Assembly: GCF_007752135.1 (NCBI RefSeq) | Contig: NZ_CP036298.1 | Span: 4,960,001-5,024,000, forward strand | Direction: 5' to 3' | Length of the DNA stretch: 64,000 bases | DNA from: Aureliella helgolandensis | GTDB taxonomy: Bacteria; Planctomycetota; Planctomycetia; Pirellulales; Pirellulaceae | Shown here: piece by piece, positions 38,907-48,900 of the stretch | Layout of the letters: the number at the start of each line of letters is the position of its first letter | How positions within the stretch are numbered: the stretch's first letter is position 1 | Program-made: the position numbers and the translations under genes | The notes under the pieces: generated by a model | Databases searched by the model: none | Told to the model about the DNA's origin: nothing | Seen by the model: the letters and a program-made list of their open reading frames with translations, nothing else

Positions 38907-39143
38907 GAACGCCGCGGAACTCCCGTGCGACGTCCGGCAGATCCGAGTTGGTGTTCCCCCGTGGACTCCCTCGCCGCTCGACTTCGCGCCGCAACCCGTG
39001 GCCAGGTTCACCGGCTCCGTCATGACGACCGCCGCCGCTTCCTGGGCGTGGGCGACGCCCGCGGAGAGACAGTTGCCAAGGAGGGACGCTGTCGTGGACC
39101 AGATGCGATTATGCATTTTCTTTCTTCTTAACGCCCACGCCAT
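38883..39143 (-). pseudogene. Upstream part of the repeat-broken frame, with signal peptide
   Basis: This is an 86-codon frame; the likely start is the ATG at 39116 (MHNRIWSTTASLLGNCLSAGVAHAQE), which gives a recognisable signal peptide and has an AAGAAGAAAG purine run before it. It continues (AAAVVMTEPVNLATGCGAKSSGEGVHGG) and ends in the 10-bp repeats with TGA. It is paired with the frame at 38476-38886. No family is known. An antisense frame at 38509-39192 also stays open but has no signal and poor composition. Confidence 0.45.
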
Positions 39144-39152
39144 TCGTGGGCG
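39132..39152. repeat. 8-bp inverted repeat at the start of the broken frame
   Basis: CGCCCACG and CGTGGGCG are separated by 5 bases. The stem overlaps the first codons of the longer reading of the 86-codon frame, which is another reason to prefer the later ATG at 39116. It could form a 5' leader hairpin. Confidence 0.4.
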
Positions 39153-39787
39153 GGATGTAGAGGCGAGCGGGACTTGTCGGTCGCCCCGATAAAAAAGTAA
39201 AAACTGCCCAGGACGCAGATCGCTGGCCGTAAGTTCAAGTTTCGCAGATTCTGACCGAGGTCAAATGGGGCTGGTCTCTTTGTTTGCGAATGCGGCAAAA
39301 AGCGAGCTCTGGGACATGGAAAATTCATGTTGAAGCGTCTTCACTGAGTGTCGGTCGCGGGCAAGAGTTGTATGTTGTTGGCAGCTACCATCACCGGGTT
39401 CTTAAAATGCCCTTGCCGTAGGCGTGGGCGAAGCAGAAATCGGGACGGGGAGAGGTAACCTTTCCCCGTTATCTGCCATTGTTTACTGAGAGTGTATATG
39501 GATGCGATGACGTAAAGAAAATCTGGAAAACTCGATGCGAGGGCCCCAGTAAGGAAATACTGGGGCGGTCGAACCGGCGGGACGCCGCCTTGAACGCTTT
39601 TGAGGGGGTGTCTGACGACGCAAACCTCTCCCAAAATGGATAGCGATGGTGGGGGCTCGAGCTTAGTGAAGGACACGTTTCCACCAATTGGTTCCACAAA
39701 ATGCACTCAGCACCTCACCAGTTCGAAACTGGCCCTTGCAAGCTCCGCGAATGTAGCGGGCGCAGTGGCCCGAAATGAGATGAAGAA
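39153..39787. other. Intergenic region without recognisable genes
   Basis: About 630 bases lie between the broken frame and the next cytochrome gene. Several short frames exist, but none has a signal peptide, domain or ribosome site that convinces. It probably holds the promoter of the downstream DUF1553/DUF1501 pair. Confidence 0.5.
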
Positions 39788-42700
39788 ATGAAGCGATATT
39801 TTTACAGCCAAGTGCTTGTCCTACTATTGTGCAGTTTGCAGTTTGTCGACGCGGCAGCTCCCAACGAGAATTCCCTGCCTCCCGCAAAGCCCGTGGCCAC
39901 TTGGCTCTTTGATGGCAAGGATGCGTTTGGCTCCTGGCACGATACCGTTGCTGGCCCACGTCCTCCGCTTCATCCTTTGTTCCATGCGACCAACCTGGCC
40001 GCCGACTTCGTCTCCGAAAAACCGCTGATCATTCCCGGAAACGAGGCACCCAGTTTCAAACACGGTGAGGCTCTGACCTTCGACTTCTGGATCTCACCCG
40101 GAGATCTGAAGGAAAAACAACCCGTCTTTTTGCTGGCCAAGGGCGATCCCGACCGGGCCGGCCAAGTCGACGACAACCTCAACTTCGCCTTGACGGTGGA
40201 GCGTGTCAGTTCCAGTTTGATGCGGGTCGGCGTCTGTTTCGCTGCGGAGCCGGAAAAGGACGACGACATTCCCGTCCGTCACCAGTGGTGGAGCGGCAGC
40301 ATCAACTTGACCGGCCTCGATTGGCATCACATCGCCATCCCCTACACTTTCGGTGACCCCACCAGCGTGATGCTCTTTGTGAACGGGCGGATGCAATTAT
40401 TTTCAGGCAAATGGGAGAAATCGACCGAGCGTGGCCCGGTCCAACGCCCCGGTGACCTGCGGATTGGTGGAGTCAGCGGCGAGGCCAAAGCTTTCTACCG
40501 CGGGCGCATCGACTCACTCATTCTGCATCGCGGGGTGCTGAAAAACGAGGAGATCGAAGAGCGCTACGCCATCGTGCCTCCCCCAACGCCGGTCACCCGC
40601 GAGGATGTGAAAGCTGGCGAGGTGCGGGTTGAACTTTGCACCAGCGGCGTGCCCGGCCGCCGCGAATGGCCGGACACCCTTCCTACCAGCTCCGAGATTC
40701 TCACCGAGGAGGCCTTCGGATTCTTTGAACTGCCGAAGAAATATGAAAGCGGTGGAGTCCTGGGCAATCCTCCGGGCAATACCTTTCTTCGTGCTTCCGG
40801 CCTGGTTACTTTGCCGAAGGGAAAACACCGTCTTCTGTTGCGGGCGCGCGGCATCTCCAGGCTCATCGTTGACGGCAAGACCGTGCTCGACACGCCGCTA
40901 ATGCCGTCCAGCCTCAATGGCCATCATCTGACCACCGAACAGGATACCTATCTCAATCTCGGTCCCGATTTCCGTTTTGCCCCTCCTGGCAACCGTGAGG
41001 AATGGTGCGAGTTCGAGTCGACAGGAGAGAAACCGCATCTCGTGGTGCTGGAGACGATTTTCGGCACGGTTCGCCCCGGTCTTGGCGAAACAGTCGCCGC
41101 CTGGTCACGGGAAGGCGAAGCAACCTGGCAACTGTTGTCTCCAACGGACCGTCACGTTCCCTACACCGACGAAGGCTGGGCCGCCTACGAAAAGGAACGA
41201 CGGGCTAATCTCGAGCGCATTAACACCGAGCAACGCCTCGCCATGCGGGCCGCACAGGATCCCTACTGGGAGAAACGCCGCGAGGCGGTAGAAACCTGGC
41301 TTGCCGCGACGCCGGAGATCGAGGTCCCGGCATTGCCCGAGAACATGCCCGCACACAATGCTATCGATCATTTCATCGGTGCCCGCATCGCCGAAGTTGC
41401 GGCCGCCTATGAGAACGGCCACAGCGAAGGTCCACAATATTTCGACGACATTGAGCCACTGCTTGAGTCCCGCTGCTACGACTGCCACCAAGGCGGCAAG
41501 AGCCAGGGCGATCTTCGCCTCGACACGCTCGCTGGAGCGCAACAGGGCGGTGAATCGGAGCTTCCCGCCGTGGTCCCAGGTGCCCCAGACAAGAGCGAGT
41601 TGATCTATCGCATCAGCACCGATGACGAGGGTGAAATAATGCCTCCCGAGGGCGATCGGATGAAGCCAGAAGAAGTTGCACTGCTGAAAAAGTGGATCGA
41701 ACAGGGCGCGAACTGGCCGGAGTTCGACGTCACCACACTCGAGCTTCCGCCACTGACCGATGAGCTGACTTTCCTCCGCCGCGTCACTCTCGATACCGTT
41801 GGCGTGCCGCCTTCGGAAGCAGAGATCCTCGAGTTCCTCGGCGATACGTCCAAGGACCGGCGTCTCAAGGCCATCGACCGTTTGCTGGCCGACTCACGCT
41901 GGGCCGATCATTGGATGGGCTACTGGCTCGATGTCCTCGCGGAAAACCCTGTCATCATTTCTGGCAGTCTCAACAACACCGGCGCGTTCCGCTGGTGGAT
42001 CTACGACGCGCTGCGTGACGACCTACCCATGGACGCTTTCGTGACCCAGCTCATCCGCATGAGGGGCAGCTCAGACAAAGGAGGACCGGCGGGCTTCGCC
42101 GTCGCCGGACAGAATGATGCGCCGATGGCGGAGAAGGGTGCCATCATCGCTTCGGCCTTTCTCGGTGTGGAAATGAAATGCGCCCGCTGTCACGATGCCC
42201 CGGCCCACGTCTCCAAACAGGAAGAACTTTTCCAACTGGCGGCTATGCTAACCCGAGAACCAGTCAAGGTACCTGCCACCAGCAGCGTCTCGACCGAGAT
42301 GCTCAGTGCCGGAGGACGCACGCCGCTGATCCAAGTCACCCTGAAACCCGGCACCGAGGTGCAGCCCGTCTGGCCGTTCGACCAGTTCTGCAGTGAGGAA
42401 GCGTCGCAGGAGTTGGCGGAGAACCCTAAGGATTCCCGCGATCAATTGGCGGCACTGGTCACCGCGCCGCAAAACGAACGCTTCGCTCAAGTGATGGCGA
42501 ACCGCATCTGGCAGAGACTCATGGGCCGTGGACTGGTCGAGAATCCAGCTGATTGGGAGAAATCGGAATCCACCCATCCCGAGTTGCTAAGTTGGTTAGG
42601 ACGCGAATTTGTCCGTTCCGGCTACAGCCTCAAGGAGGTGTCACGACTGATCCTCGCTTCCCACGCCTACCAGCGCGGTAGTCTGCCCGATTTGCTGCAG

Positions 42701-43444
42701 ACCGAGGCGCTTTACGTCGGGCCGGCGCCGCGTCGGATGACGGCCGAGCAGATTGTCGACTCCCTGTTCGCCTCTACCGGCAAGCCATTTAAGGTGGAAG
42801 AACTCACTTTCGACGCCGATGGCATCTCCGGGCAGAGTTCTCTCGGCAAAGCGCGCCGGGCCTGGATGCTGACCTCCACTGCCAACGAGCGAGACCGCCC
42901 CAGCCTGTCGCTGCCCCGTGTCCAAGCCGTGACCACCGTGCTCGAGTCGTTTGGCTGGCGGGGATCGCGACAGTCGCCCGTCACTCTGCGGGAGAGCGAT
43001 CCCAACGTACTGCAACCCGCCGTCCTTTCCAACGGCACCATGAGCGGCTGGACGACGCGTCTCAGCGACGACCACGGGACGACCGAACTCGCCGTGAAAA
43101 ACCAGTCGCTCGATTCGCTGATCAACTCGCTCTACCTGCGTCTGCTGACCCGCAAACCGACCGACTCGGAACTTGAATTCGCCCGTGAACTTCTCAGCCC
43201 TGGGTATGAGGAGCGACGCGTCACTGCCCCCCCGGATCTCTCGGGAGTGAAACGCACCCGCCCGAAATACACCGCCTGGTCGATTCATCTCGACGGCCCC
43301 GCCAACGCCCTGGCCCAGGAGTTGGAGACCATGGCCCGCCGCGGAGATCCGCCCACCTGGAAGCTCACTTCCGAATGGCGTGAGCGATTGGAGGACTTCC
43401 TCTGGCTCACGCTGAACCAACCGGAATGGCTCTACATCCGGTAA
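39788..43444 (+). CDS. LamG - PSCyt1 - DUF1549 - DUF1553 cytochrome c-domain protein
   Basis: This exported 1218-residue protein has signal peptide MKRYFYSQVLVLLLCSLQFVDAAA. A concanavalin/LamG domain occupies about 35-255 (ALTFDFWISPGD..., LDWHHIAIPYTFGDPTSVMLFVNGRMQLF, FYRGRIDSLILHRGVLKNEEIEERY). A beta-rich, PA14-like segment follows at about 275-440. PSCyt1 carries CYDCH (about 563) with SQGDLRLDTLAGAQQGGESELPAVVPG and EIMPPEGDRMKPEEVALLKKWIEQGANWP. DUF1549 shows LTFLRRVTLDTVGVPPSEAEI and HWMGYWLDVLAENP. A second motif, CARCHDAP, is near 798. DUF1553 is C-terminal (FAQVMANRIWQRLMGRGLVENPADWEKSESTHPELLSWLGREF). It is followed 40 nt later by its DUF1501 partner. Codon third positions are more C-rich than in the 9-30 kb genes. 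Confidence 0.92.
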   Translation: MKRYFYSQVLVLLLCSLQFVDAAAPNENSLPPAKPVATWLFDGKDAFGSWHDTVAGPRPPLHPLFHATNLAADFVSEKPLIIPGNEAPSFKHGEALTFDFWISPGDLKEKQPVFLLAKGDPDRAGQVDDNLNFALTVERVSSSLMRVGVCFAAEPEKDDDIPVRHQWWSGSINLTGLDWHHIAIPYTFGDPTSVMLFVNGRMQLFSGKWEKSTERGPVQRPGDLRIGGVSGEAKAFYRGRIDSLILHRGVLKNEEIEERYAIVPPPTPVTREDVKAGEVRVELCTSGVPGRREWPDTLPTSSEILTEEAFGFFELPKKYESGGVLGNPPGNTFLRASGLVTLPKGKHRLLLRARGISRLIVDGKTVLDTPLMPSSLNGHHLTTEQDTYLNLGPDFRFAPPGNREEWCEFESTGEKPHLVVLETIFGTVRPGLGETVAAWSREGEATWQLLSPTDRHVPYTDEGWAAYEKERRANLERINTEQRLAMRAAQDPYWEKRREAVETWLAATPEIEVPALPENMPAHNAIDHFIGARIAEVAAAYENGHSEGPQYFDDIEPLLESRCYDCHQGGKSQGDLRLDTLAGAQQGGESELPAVVPGAPDKSELIYRISTDDEGEIMPPEGDRMKPEEVALLKKWIEQGANWPEFDVTTLELPPLTDELTFLRRVTLDTVGVPPSEAEILEFLGDTSKDRRLKAIDRLLADSRWADHWMGYWLDVLAENPVIISGSLNNTGAFRWWIYDALRDDLPMDAFVTQLIRMRGSSDKGGPAGFAVAGQNDAPMAEKGAIIASAFLGVEMKCARCHDAPAHVSKQEELFQLAAMLTREPVKVPATSSVSTEMLSAGGRTPLIQVTLKPGTEVQPVWPFDQFCSEEASQELAENPKDSRDQLAALVTAPQNERFAQVMANRIWQRLMGRGLVENPADWEKSESTHPELLSWLGREFVRSGYSLKEVSRLILASHAYQRGSLPDLLQTEALYVGPAPRRMTAEQIVDSLFASTGKPFKVEELTFDADGISGQSSLGKARRAWMLTSTANERDRPSLSLPRVQAVTTVLESFGWRGSRQSPVTLRESDPNVLQPAVLSNGTMSGWTTRLSDDHGTTELAVKNQSLDSLINSLYLRLLTRKPTDSELEFARELLSPGYEERRVTAPPDLSGVKRTRPKYTAWSIHLDGPANALAQELETMARRGDPPTWKLTSEWRERLEDFLWLTLNQPEWLYIR

Positions 43445-43484
43445 ATAACAGCAACCATTCAAACATCGAACCCCACCTCATTCC

Positions 43485-44774
43485 ATGATGAAACGTCGTA
43501 ACTTTCTCACCCGCAGCGCTGCACTCGCCGCCGCTCCCATAGTCGGTGCCGGATCGCCTCTGCTCGCTGCCCCCACGCCCGTTCATATCCCGAAGGGCAA
43601 GGCTGAGCATTGCATTTTCATCTGGCTTGGCGGCGGCATGTGCCAGCTCGACACATTCGATCCGAAACGCCGTGGCAACCCGCGTTCCGCACCCAAGGTC
43701 GCCGGCAGCGATTACACCAGCATCGATACCGTGGTGCCCGGAGTAAAATTCACCGAACACCTCTCGCGCACCGCCAAAGTCGCCGATCGCCTCACCGCCA
43801 TCCGCTCTGTCAATCACAGCGTCATCGACGACCACGCCTTTGCCACCAACATCGTGCACACCGGCCGCATGATCAGCGGCACGATCACCTATCCATCGAT
43901 CGGCTCGCTGGTCGCACACCAGCGCGGCGCGGCGTCGGAGGACGTGCCCGCCTACATGCTCATCGGTTATCCCAACGTAAGTCGTGGCCCCGGCTATCTC
44001 GGCCCCAGCTACTCCAATGTGTATCTCACCGATACCGAGAGCGGGCCCGCTGGATTCACTCAGCCCGAGGGCCTTTCCGCCACGCAAATTGAGCGTCGCC
44101 AGCGTTTCGCCGCCATGGCAGGCGGCCCGACCAAGGAAATGGGACTCGCCCGCTACGCGGAGATACAGGAGCAAGCCCGCCGCTGGGCCGGAGCGGATTT
44201 CATGCGCAACTTCAAGCTCGACGAAGAACCCGCCGCACTGCGCGAAGAATACGGAGGCGAGTTCGGCCAGCGCTGTCTGCTGGCACGGCGTCTCACTCAG
44301 TCGGGTGTGCGTTTTGTAGAAGTCTCGCACAACCTCAATTTCATCAACGGCACCGGCTGGGACACCCATTTCGAGGGCCAGCTCAATCAGCACGTGCTCA
44401 TCCAGGAACTTGACACCGCCCTTGCCGCATTGATTCGTGATTTGGAAAAGAAAGGCCTGCTCGACAAGACCCTGATCGCCACCGGGACCGAGTTCGGGCG
44501 CCCCGCCGAGTTCGACAACCGCGGCGGTCGCGGCCACCAGGGATCCGCCTTCAGCCTCGTCCTCGCCGGTGGAGGCCTCAACCACTGCGGAGCCTACGGA
44601 GCCAGCGATGACCATCTCGGCAAAGAAGTCGCCGAGAATCCCGTTTCCGTTCCCGACTTTCACGCCACGATGTTCGCCGCTCTCGGCATCGATCCAACCA
44701 AGGAACTATTCGATTCGGGGCGTCCCATCCCCATTACCGACGGCGGTAACCCCATCACCGCACTATTTGGCTAA
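43485..44774 (+). CDS. DUF1501 protein with Tat-type signal
   Basis: This 429-residue protein begins MMKRRNFLTRSAALAAAPIVGAGSPLLAA, a clear twin-arginine leader. DUF1501 blocks: CIFIWLGGGMCQLDTFDPKRRG, SIGSLVAHQRG, YLGPSYSNVYL, QRCLLARRLTQSGVRFVEVSHNLNFINGTGWDTHFEG, LIATGTEFGRPAEFDNRGGRGHQGSAFSLVLAGGGL and FHATMFAALGID. It lies 40 nt after the LamG-DUF1553 gene and is surely its operon partner. A 418-codon antisense frame across the gene is a composition shadow. The function is unknown; the fold belongs near alkaline phosphatases and sulfatases. Confidence 0.92.
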   Translation: MMKRRNFLTRSAALAAAPIVGAGSPLLAAPTPVHIPKGKAEHCIFIWLGGGMCQLDTFDPKRRGNPRSAPKVAGSDYTSIDTVVPGVKFTEHLSRTAKVADRLTAIRSVNHSVIDDHAFATNIVHTGRMISGTITYPSIGSLVAHQRGAASEDVPAYMLIGYPNVSRGPGYLGPSYSNVYLTDTESGPAGFTQPEGLSATQIERRQRFAAMAGGPTKEMGLARYAEIQEQARRWAGADFMRNFKLDEEPAALREEYGGEFGQRCLLARRLTQSGVRFVEVSHNLNFINGTGWDTHFEGQLNQHVLIQELDTALAALIRDLEKKGLLDKTLIATGTEFGRPAEFDNRGGRGHQGSAFSLVLAGGGLNHCGAYGASDDHLGKEVAENPVSVPDFHATMFAALGIDPTKELFDSGRPIPITDGGNPITALFG

Positions 44775-44858
44775 TTACTTTCCTTGGTTGGGTCGCCCCA
44801 TTTATGCTAAAACTTAGTTTTGGCAAGTTCACTCTAAACCGAACTCACTAGCAATCTC

Positions 44859-45674
44859 ATGAAGCCATTAAAATTCATCTTTCTGCTCAGTCTTGTATCT
44901 TTCGGCTGGGTGCCGCAGGCATTGGCAGACGAGAAGACGCCCTTTCATTTTGCGCACCGCGGAGGGGCACATGAATTTGAGGAGAATACTCTCTTCGCCT
45001 TCAAGAGCTGTTATGAAAAAGGCATCCGAGGCTATGAGTTGGACGTGCGTATGACCAAGGACGGTGAGCTGGTAGTGTTGCATGATGATTCCCTTGATCG
45101 CACTCACCAGAGCAGTGGGCCAGTGGAACACTTGAACGCGAACGAAGCCAGAGTGATTCGATCCAAAAAACAGAATGAGCCGCTGCTCTTTTTGGATACC
45201 CTGCTGGACTACCTGAAGGATAAACCCGGGATGTATGTGGAATTCGAAATGAAGACCAGCAACAAAGACCTTTATCCCGATTCACGTATCGAAGATTATG
45301 TAGCGAAACTACACCAGGCCGTCACCCACTTCGTTCCGGATGGTTCGACTTATATCTTCACTTCGTTTGATCAACGCCCGCTCAAAGCCATCAAACTACT
45401 CGACCCCCAAGCAGACATTATGCTAATCAAGGGAGGACCGCTGACTCCCGAGTTGATGGAGGCGGCCAAGGCGATCGGCTCCAGGCGGATCGCTGCTAAA
45501 ATGGAGGGCACCACGCGCCTTGCCGTCAAGGAAGCGCAGAAGCAGGGGTTTATCGTGACTGGCTGGCCCGGCCACAACCTCGGTGACTATTTCCTAGGTC
45601 TCGGTCTCGGCGTGGACGCCATTTGCAGCGACGTTCCTGTGCTGGTGCAAGAATATGTCGAGCGCAAGAAGTAG
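44859..45674 (+). CDS. Exported glycerophosphodiester phosphodiesterase
   Basis: This 271-residue protein has signal peptide MKPLKFIFLLSLVSFGWVPQALAD. GDPD-family active-site pieces are all present: FHFAHRGGAHEFEENTLFAF (HRG...E-N), YELDVRMTKDGELVVLHDDSLDRTHQSSG (E-x-D metal ligands and the HD general acid), and VEFEMKT. The C-terminal barrel part ends GFIVTGWPGHNLGDYFLGLGLGVDAICSDVPVLVQEYV. It would release glycerol 3-phosphate and an alcohol from deacylated phospholipids in the periplasm. It follows the DUF1501 gene by 84 nt on the same strand. Confidence 0.92.
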   Translation: MKPLKFIFLLSLVSFGWVPQALADEKTPFHFAHRGGAHEFEENTLFAFKSCYEKGIRGYELDVRMTKDGELVVLHDDSLDRTHQSSGPVEHLNANEARVIRSKKQNEPLLFLDTLLDYLKDKPGMYVEFEMKTSNKDLYPDSRIEDYVAKLHQAVTHFVPDGSTYIFTSFDQRPLKAIKLLDPQADIMLIKGGPLTPELMEAAKAIGSRRIAAKMEGTTRLAVKEAQKQGFIVTGWPGHNLGDYFLGLGLGVDAICSDVPVLVQEYVERKK

Positions 45675-45770
45675 GGGCTAGCGGAGCGTCAAAGGAAAAT
45701 CTTTGGGTTGCCCGACAAAAAGTGTGAGGCACCCAAAGCCGAAACGACCCATCAGGTGTTTTGCACTTTT

Positions 45771-45788
45771 GGTGTCGGACACCTTTTT
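45771..45788 (+). terminator. Dyad plus T-run, terminator-like or repetitive extragenic signature
   Basis: GGTGTCGGACACC followed by TTTTT lies about 100 nt after the glycerophosphodiesterase stop. The dyad is perfect around a single central G. Such GGTGTC-GACACC-T-run words are found as repetitive extragenic elements in many genomes and can also end transcripts; I cannot tell which applies. The loop would need to open several pairs, so terminator strength is doubtful. Confidence 0.35.
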
Positions 45789-45949
45789 CTAGATGCTCGC
45801 ATAGGAACGATGGGCTGTAGTGGAGGCGTCGCCCCCAAGTAGGAACGTCGGAACGGATGGTCTATACTCTCGCTGTTGCCCTTCGTTTGACCGTCGCACC
45901 TAGTCGCTGACTTGTCCGCTGGTTCCCGCCCCAACAAGGAGAGTCCGTC

Positions 45950-48900
45950 ATGCCGGATCACGCTTCACGGCGATCATTTCTCGCAAATCCGGTGATAGTT
46001 CGGTGCCTTTGCTTCGTAGCCGCACTCTGTGTTAGTCGCCCTGCCGCTTCTGCGGAAGGACAGGCTCCGGCAAACAGCGTATTTCGCGCCGGAGCGGCTG
46101 CCGTCGATGTTACGCCGACACATTTCCCTGTGATCGTCAATGGCAACTTTAACGAAGTAGAAGCAACGCGAGCGCATGACCGATTGATGTCTCGAGCGGT
46201 GGTTCTGGATGACGGGCGATTCCGGCTAGCGATCGTAGTAGTCGACAGTTTGATGGTCCCGCGCGAGTTGCTGGACAGCGCCAAAGAGATGGCTCATAAA
46301 GCAACTGGGATTCCGACTGAGCGGATGTTGATCTCCGCAACCCACTCGCATTCTGCACCGTCAGCAATGGCATGCTTGGGCAGCCGCGCAGACCCGGACT
46401 ACCAACAGTTCCTAACCAGACAGATTGCCAAGAGCATTCAACAAGCCGTGGACAATCTAGCCGCGGCCAAGGTGGGTTGGACTGTGGTGCATGACGCTGA
46501 ACACAACCACTGCCGCCGATGGATCTATCGCCCTGATCGAATCGCAACCGATCCGTTCGGTGTGCACAATGTGCGCGCCCACATGCATCCGGGCCACCAG
46601 AGTCCCGACCACATCGCGCCGTCTGGACCGGCGGACCCCGATTTGTCGCTGCTGTCGATACAATCCGCAGAAGGTCGCCCCATCGCTGTCTTGGCCAATT
46701 ACGCAATGCACTATTACGGCACGTCGCCGGTATCCGCTGATTTCTGCGGACGCTTTGGTGATCGGTTGGCCGATTTAATTGGGATTGAAGCGGGTGCACC
46801 AACCTTTGTAGGCATCATGTCGCAAGGGACTAGCGGTGACAGCATGTGGATGGACTACAGCGAGCCTGCGCCGCGGCGTGATTTGGAGAAGTACACGCTT
46901 GAGGTCGCAGGCGTCGCACACGAAGCTTACCAGGCGATCGAGTATGGGCGATGGGTTTCGCTCGCGATGGCGGAGACAACCATAAAATTGCGTCGCCGTA
47001 CTGCGGATCCACAGCGGTTGGAGTGGGCCCAATCGGTATTGGCCGAGATGGGCGATCGCTTGCCTCAATCGAGACAGGAAATCTATGCCCGCGAGCAGAT
47101 CTACCTGCACGATGAGCCTGAGGTCGAAATCAAGTTGCAGGCAATTCGCATCGGCGAGTTGGGGATCACAGCAATTCCGAATGAAGTCTACGGTATTACG
47201 GGACTTAAGCTGAAAGCGCAGAGCCCGCTGCAGCCGACCTTCAACATCGAGTTAGCAAATGGAGCAGAGGGCTACATTCCTCCGCCCGAGCAACATGCGT
47301 TGGGAGGTTATACGACCTGGCCTGCACGAACTGCCGGATTGGAAGTCCAGGCCGAACCGAAGATCGTTGCCACGCTGCTCGAGCTGTTGGAGAAAGTTGC
47401 CGACAAACCGCGCCGCTCGCCGGTGGCACCTGCGAGCGGATATAATACCGCCGTTCTCGACTCGCGGCCTGTCGCTTACTGGCGAATGAACGAGATGTCC
47501 GGTTCGCAAGCCATCGACACAATTGGCAATCATCATGGCGTTTACGAAAATGGCGTGGCGTTTTACTTGCCGGGTTTCGATACTGGCTCGGCAATCTCGC
47601 ATCGAGCGGCCCATTTTGCTGGCGGCTGCATGCAAGCTGCAGCGAGAGATCTCGGCGAGACCTATTCGGTTGAACTGTGGTTTTGGAATGGGCTGCCACA
47701 TGATGCGCGCCCCGTTACTGGCTATTTCTTTTCACGGGGCACGCCGGGCTCGAAAGAGGCAGCAGGCGATCATCTCGGCATCGGCGGTACTTCGATGGAA
47801 TCCGCCAATGCCGGAAAGTTAATCTTTTTCAACGGCAACGCGAAGAATGAGCTTCAAGTTGGAGTGACTGTGATCCAGCCTAAGACGTGGAACCACGTAG
47901 TATTGGTTCGAGACGGACCAAGAGTAGCGGCCTATCTGAACGGTAATAAGACGCCCGAGTTCCGCGGCGAGGCGACTATCTCACGGTCGACCAATGCGGA
48001 TGACCTGTTTGTCGGCGGTCGCAATGACGGCTTTGCATCGTTTGAAGGAAAGCTGTCCAACGTTGCGATCTATGACCGAATTCTTTCTCAGGACGAGATC
48101 ACCACGCATCTCAAAATGTCGGGTGTTGAAATTCCAGAAACACTGTCCAAGATTTCATCTGAGACCGGTGCCGCTAACGCTGCGAATTTGAATTCACCTC
48201 AGCCCGACGATCCACCGTTGTCGCCTGCCGATTCGCTGGCGGCAACCCTCGTGCGGCCGGGCTACGAGATCGAACTGGTCGCAGCTGAGCCGCTGGTCAA
48301 AGATCCGGTGGCAATTGCCTGGGGAACAGACGGACGTCTGTGGGTGGCGGAGATGGGCGACTATCCGTTAGGCATGGACGGTCAAGGCAAGCCGGGCGGA
48401 CGGATTCGGTTTCTGGAGGATACCAGTGGCAATGGTACATACGATCGCTCCACCGTCTTCCTGGACGGGGTTCGTTTTCCCACGGGAGTCATGCCGTGGC
48501 GCGACGGCGTGCTGATTACCGCAGCGCCCGAAATCCTGTATGCCGAGGATACCAATGGCGATGGGCGAGCGGACAAGCGTGAAGTTCTCTATTCAGGATT
48601 CCAGGAGGGAAACCAACAGCTACGTGTAAACGGTTTGAGTTGGGGACTGGATAACTGGATCTATTGTGCCAGCGGCGCGCACCATGGAGGCTACGGTGCG
48701 GATCGCCAACTGCGGGCGGTCAAAACGAACAAGACCCTCACACTGGGCAGTCGCGACTTTCGCTTCCGGCCGGACAGCGGCGAGCTCGATCCACAAAGCG
48801 GCCCCTCGCAGTACGGTCGCAATCGCGATGACTGGGGTAATTGGTTTGGCCAGCAAAACAGTCACCCGCTTTGGCATTTCGCGCTTCAAGATCAATACCT

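Noticed and set aside
38509-39192. A 227-codon plus-strand frame antisense to the repeat-broken frames
   Set aside because: It lacks a signal peptide, ribosome site or domain, while the minus strand shows a signal peptide. It cannot be fully excluded because the minus-strand gene is broken.
43407-44663. A 418-codon open frame antisense to the DUF1501 gene
   Set aside because: It lies opposite a protein with all DUF1501 motifs, has no domain or signal, and is explained by strong C/G preference at third codon positions.
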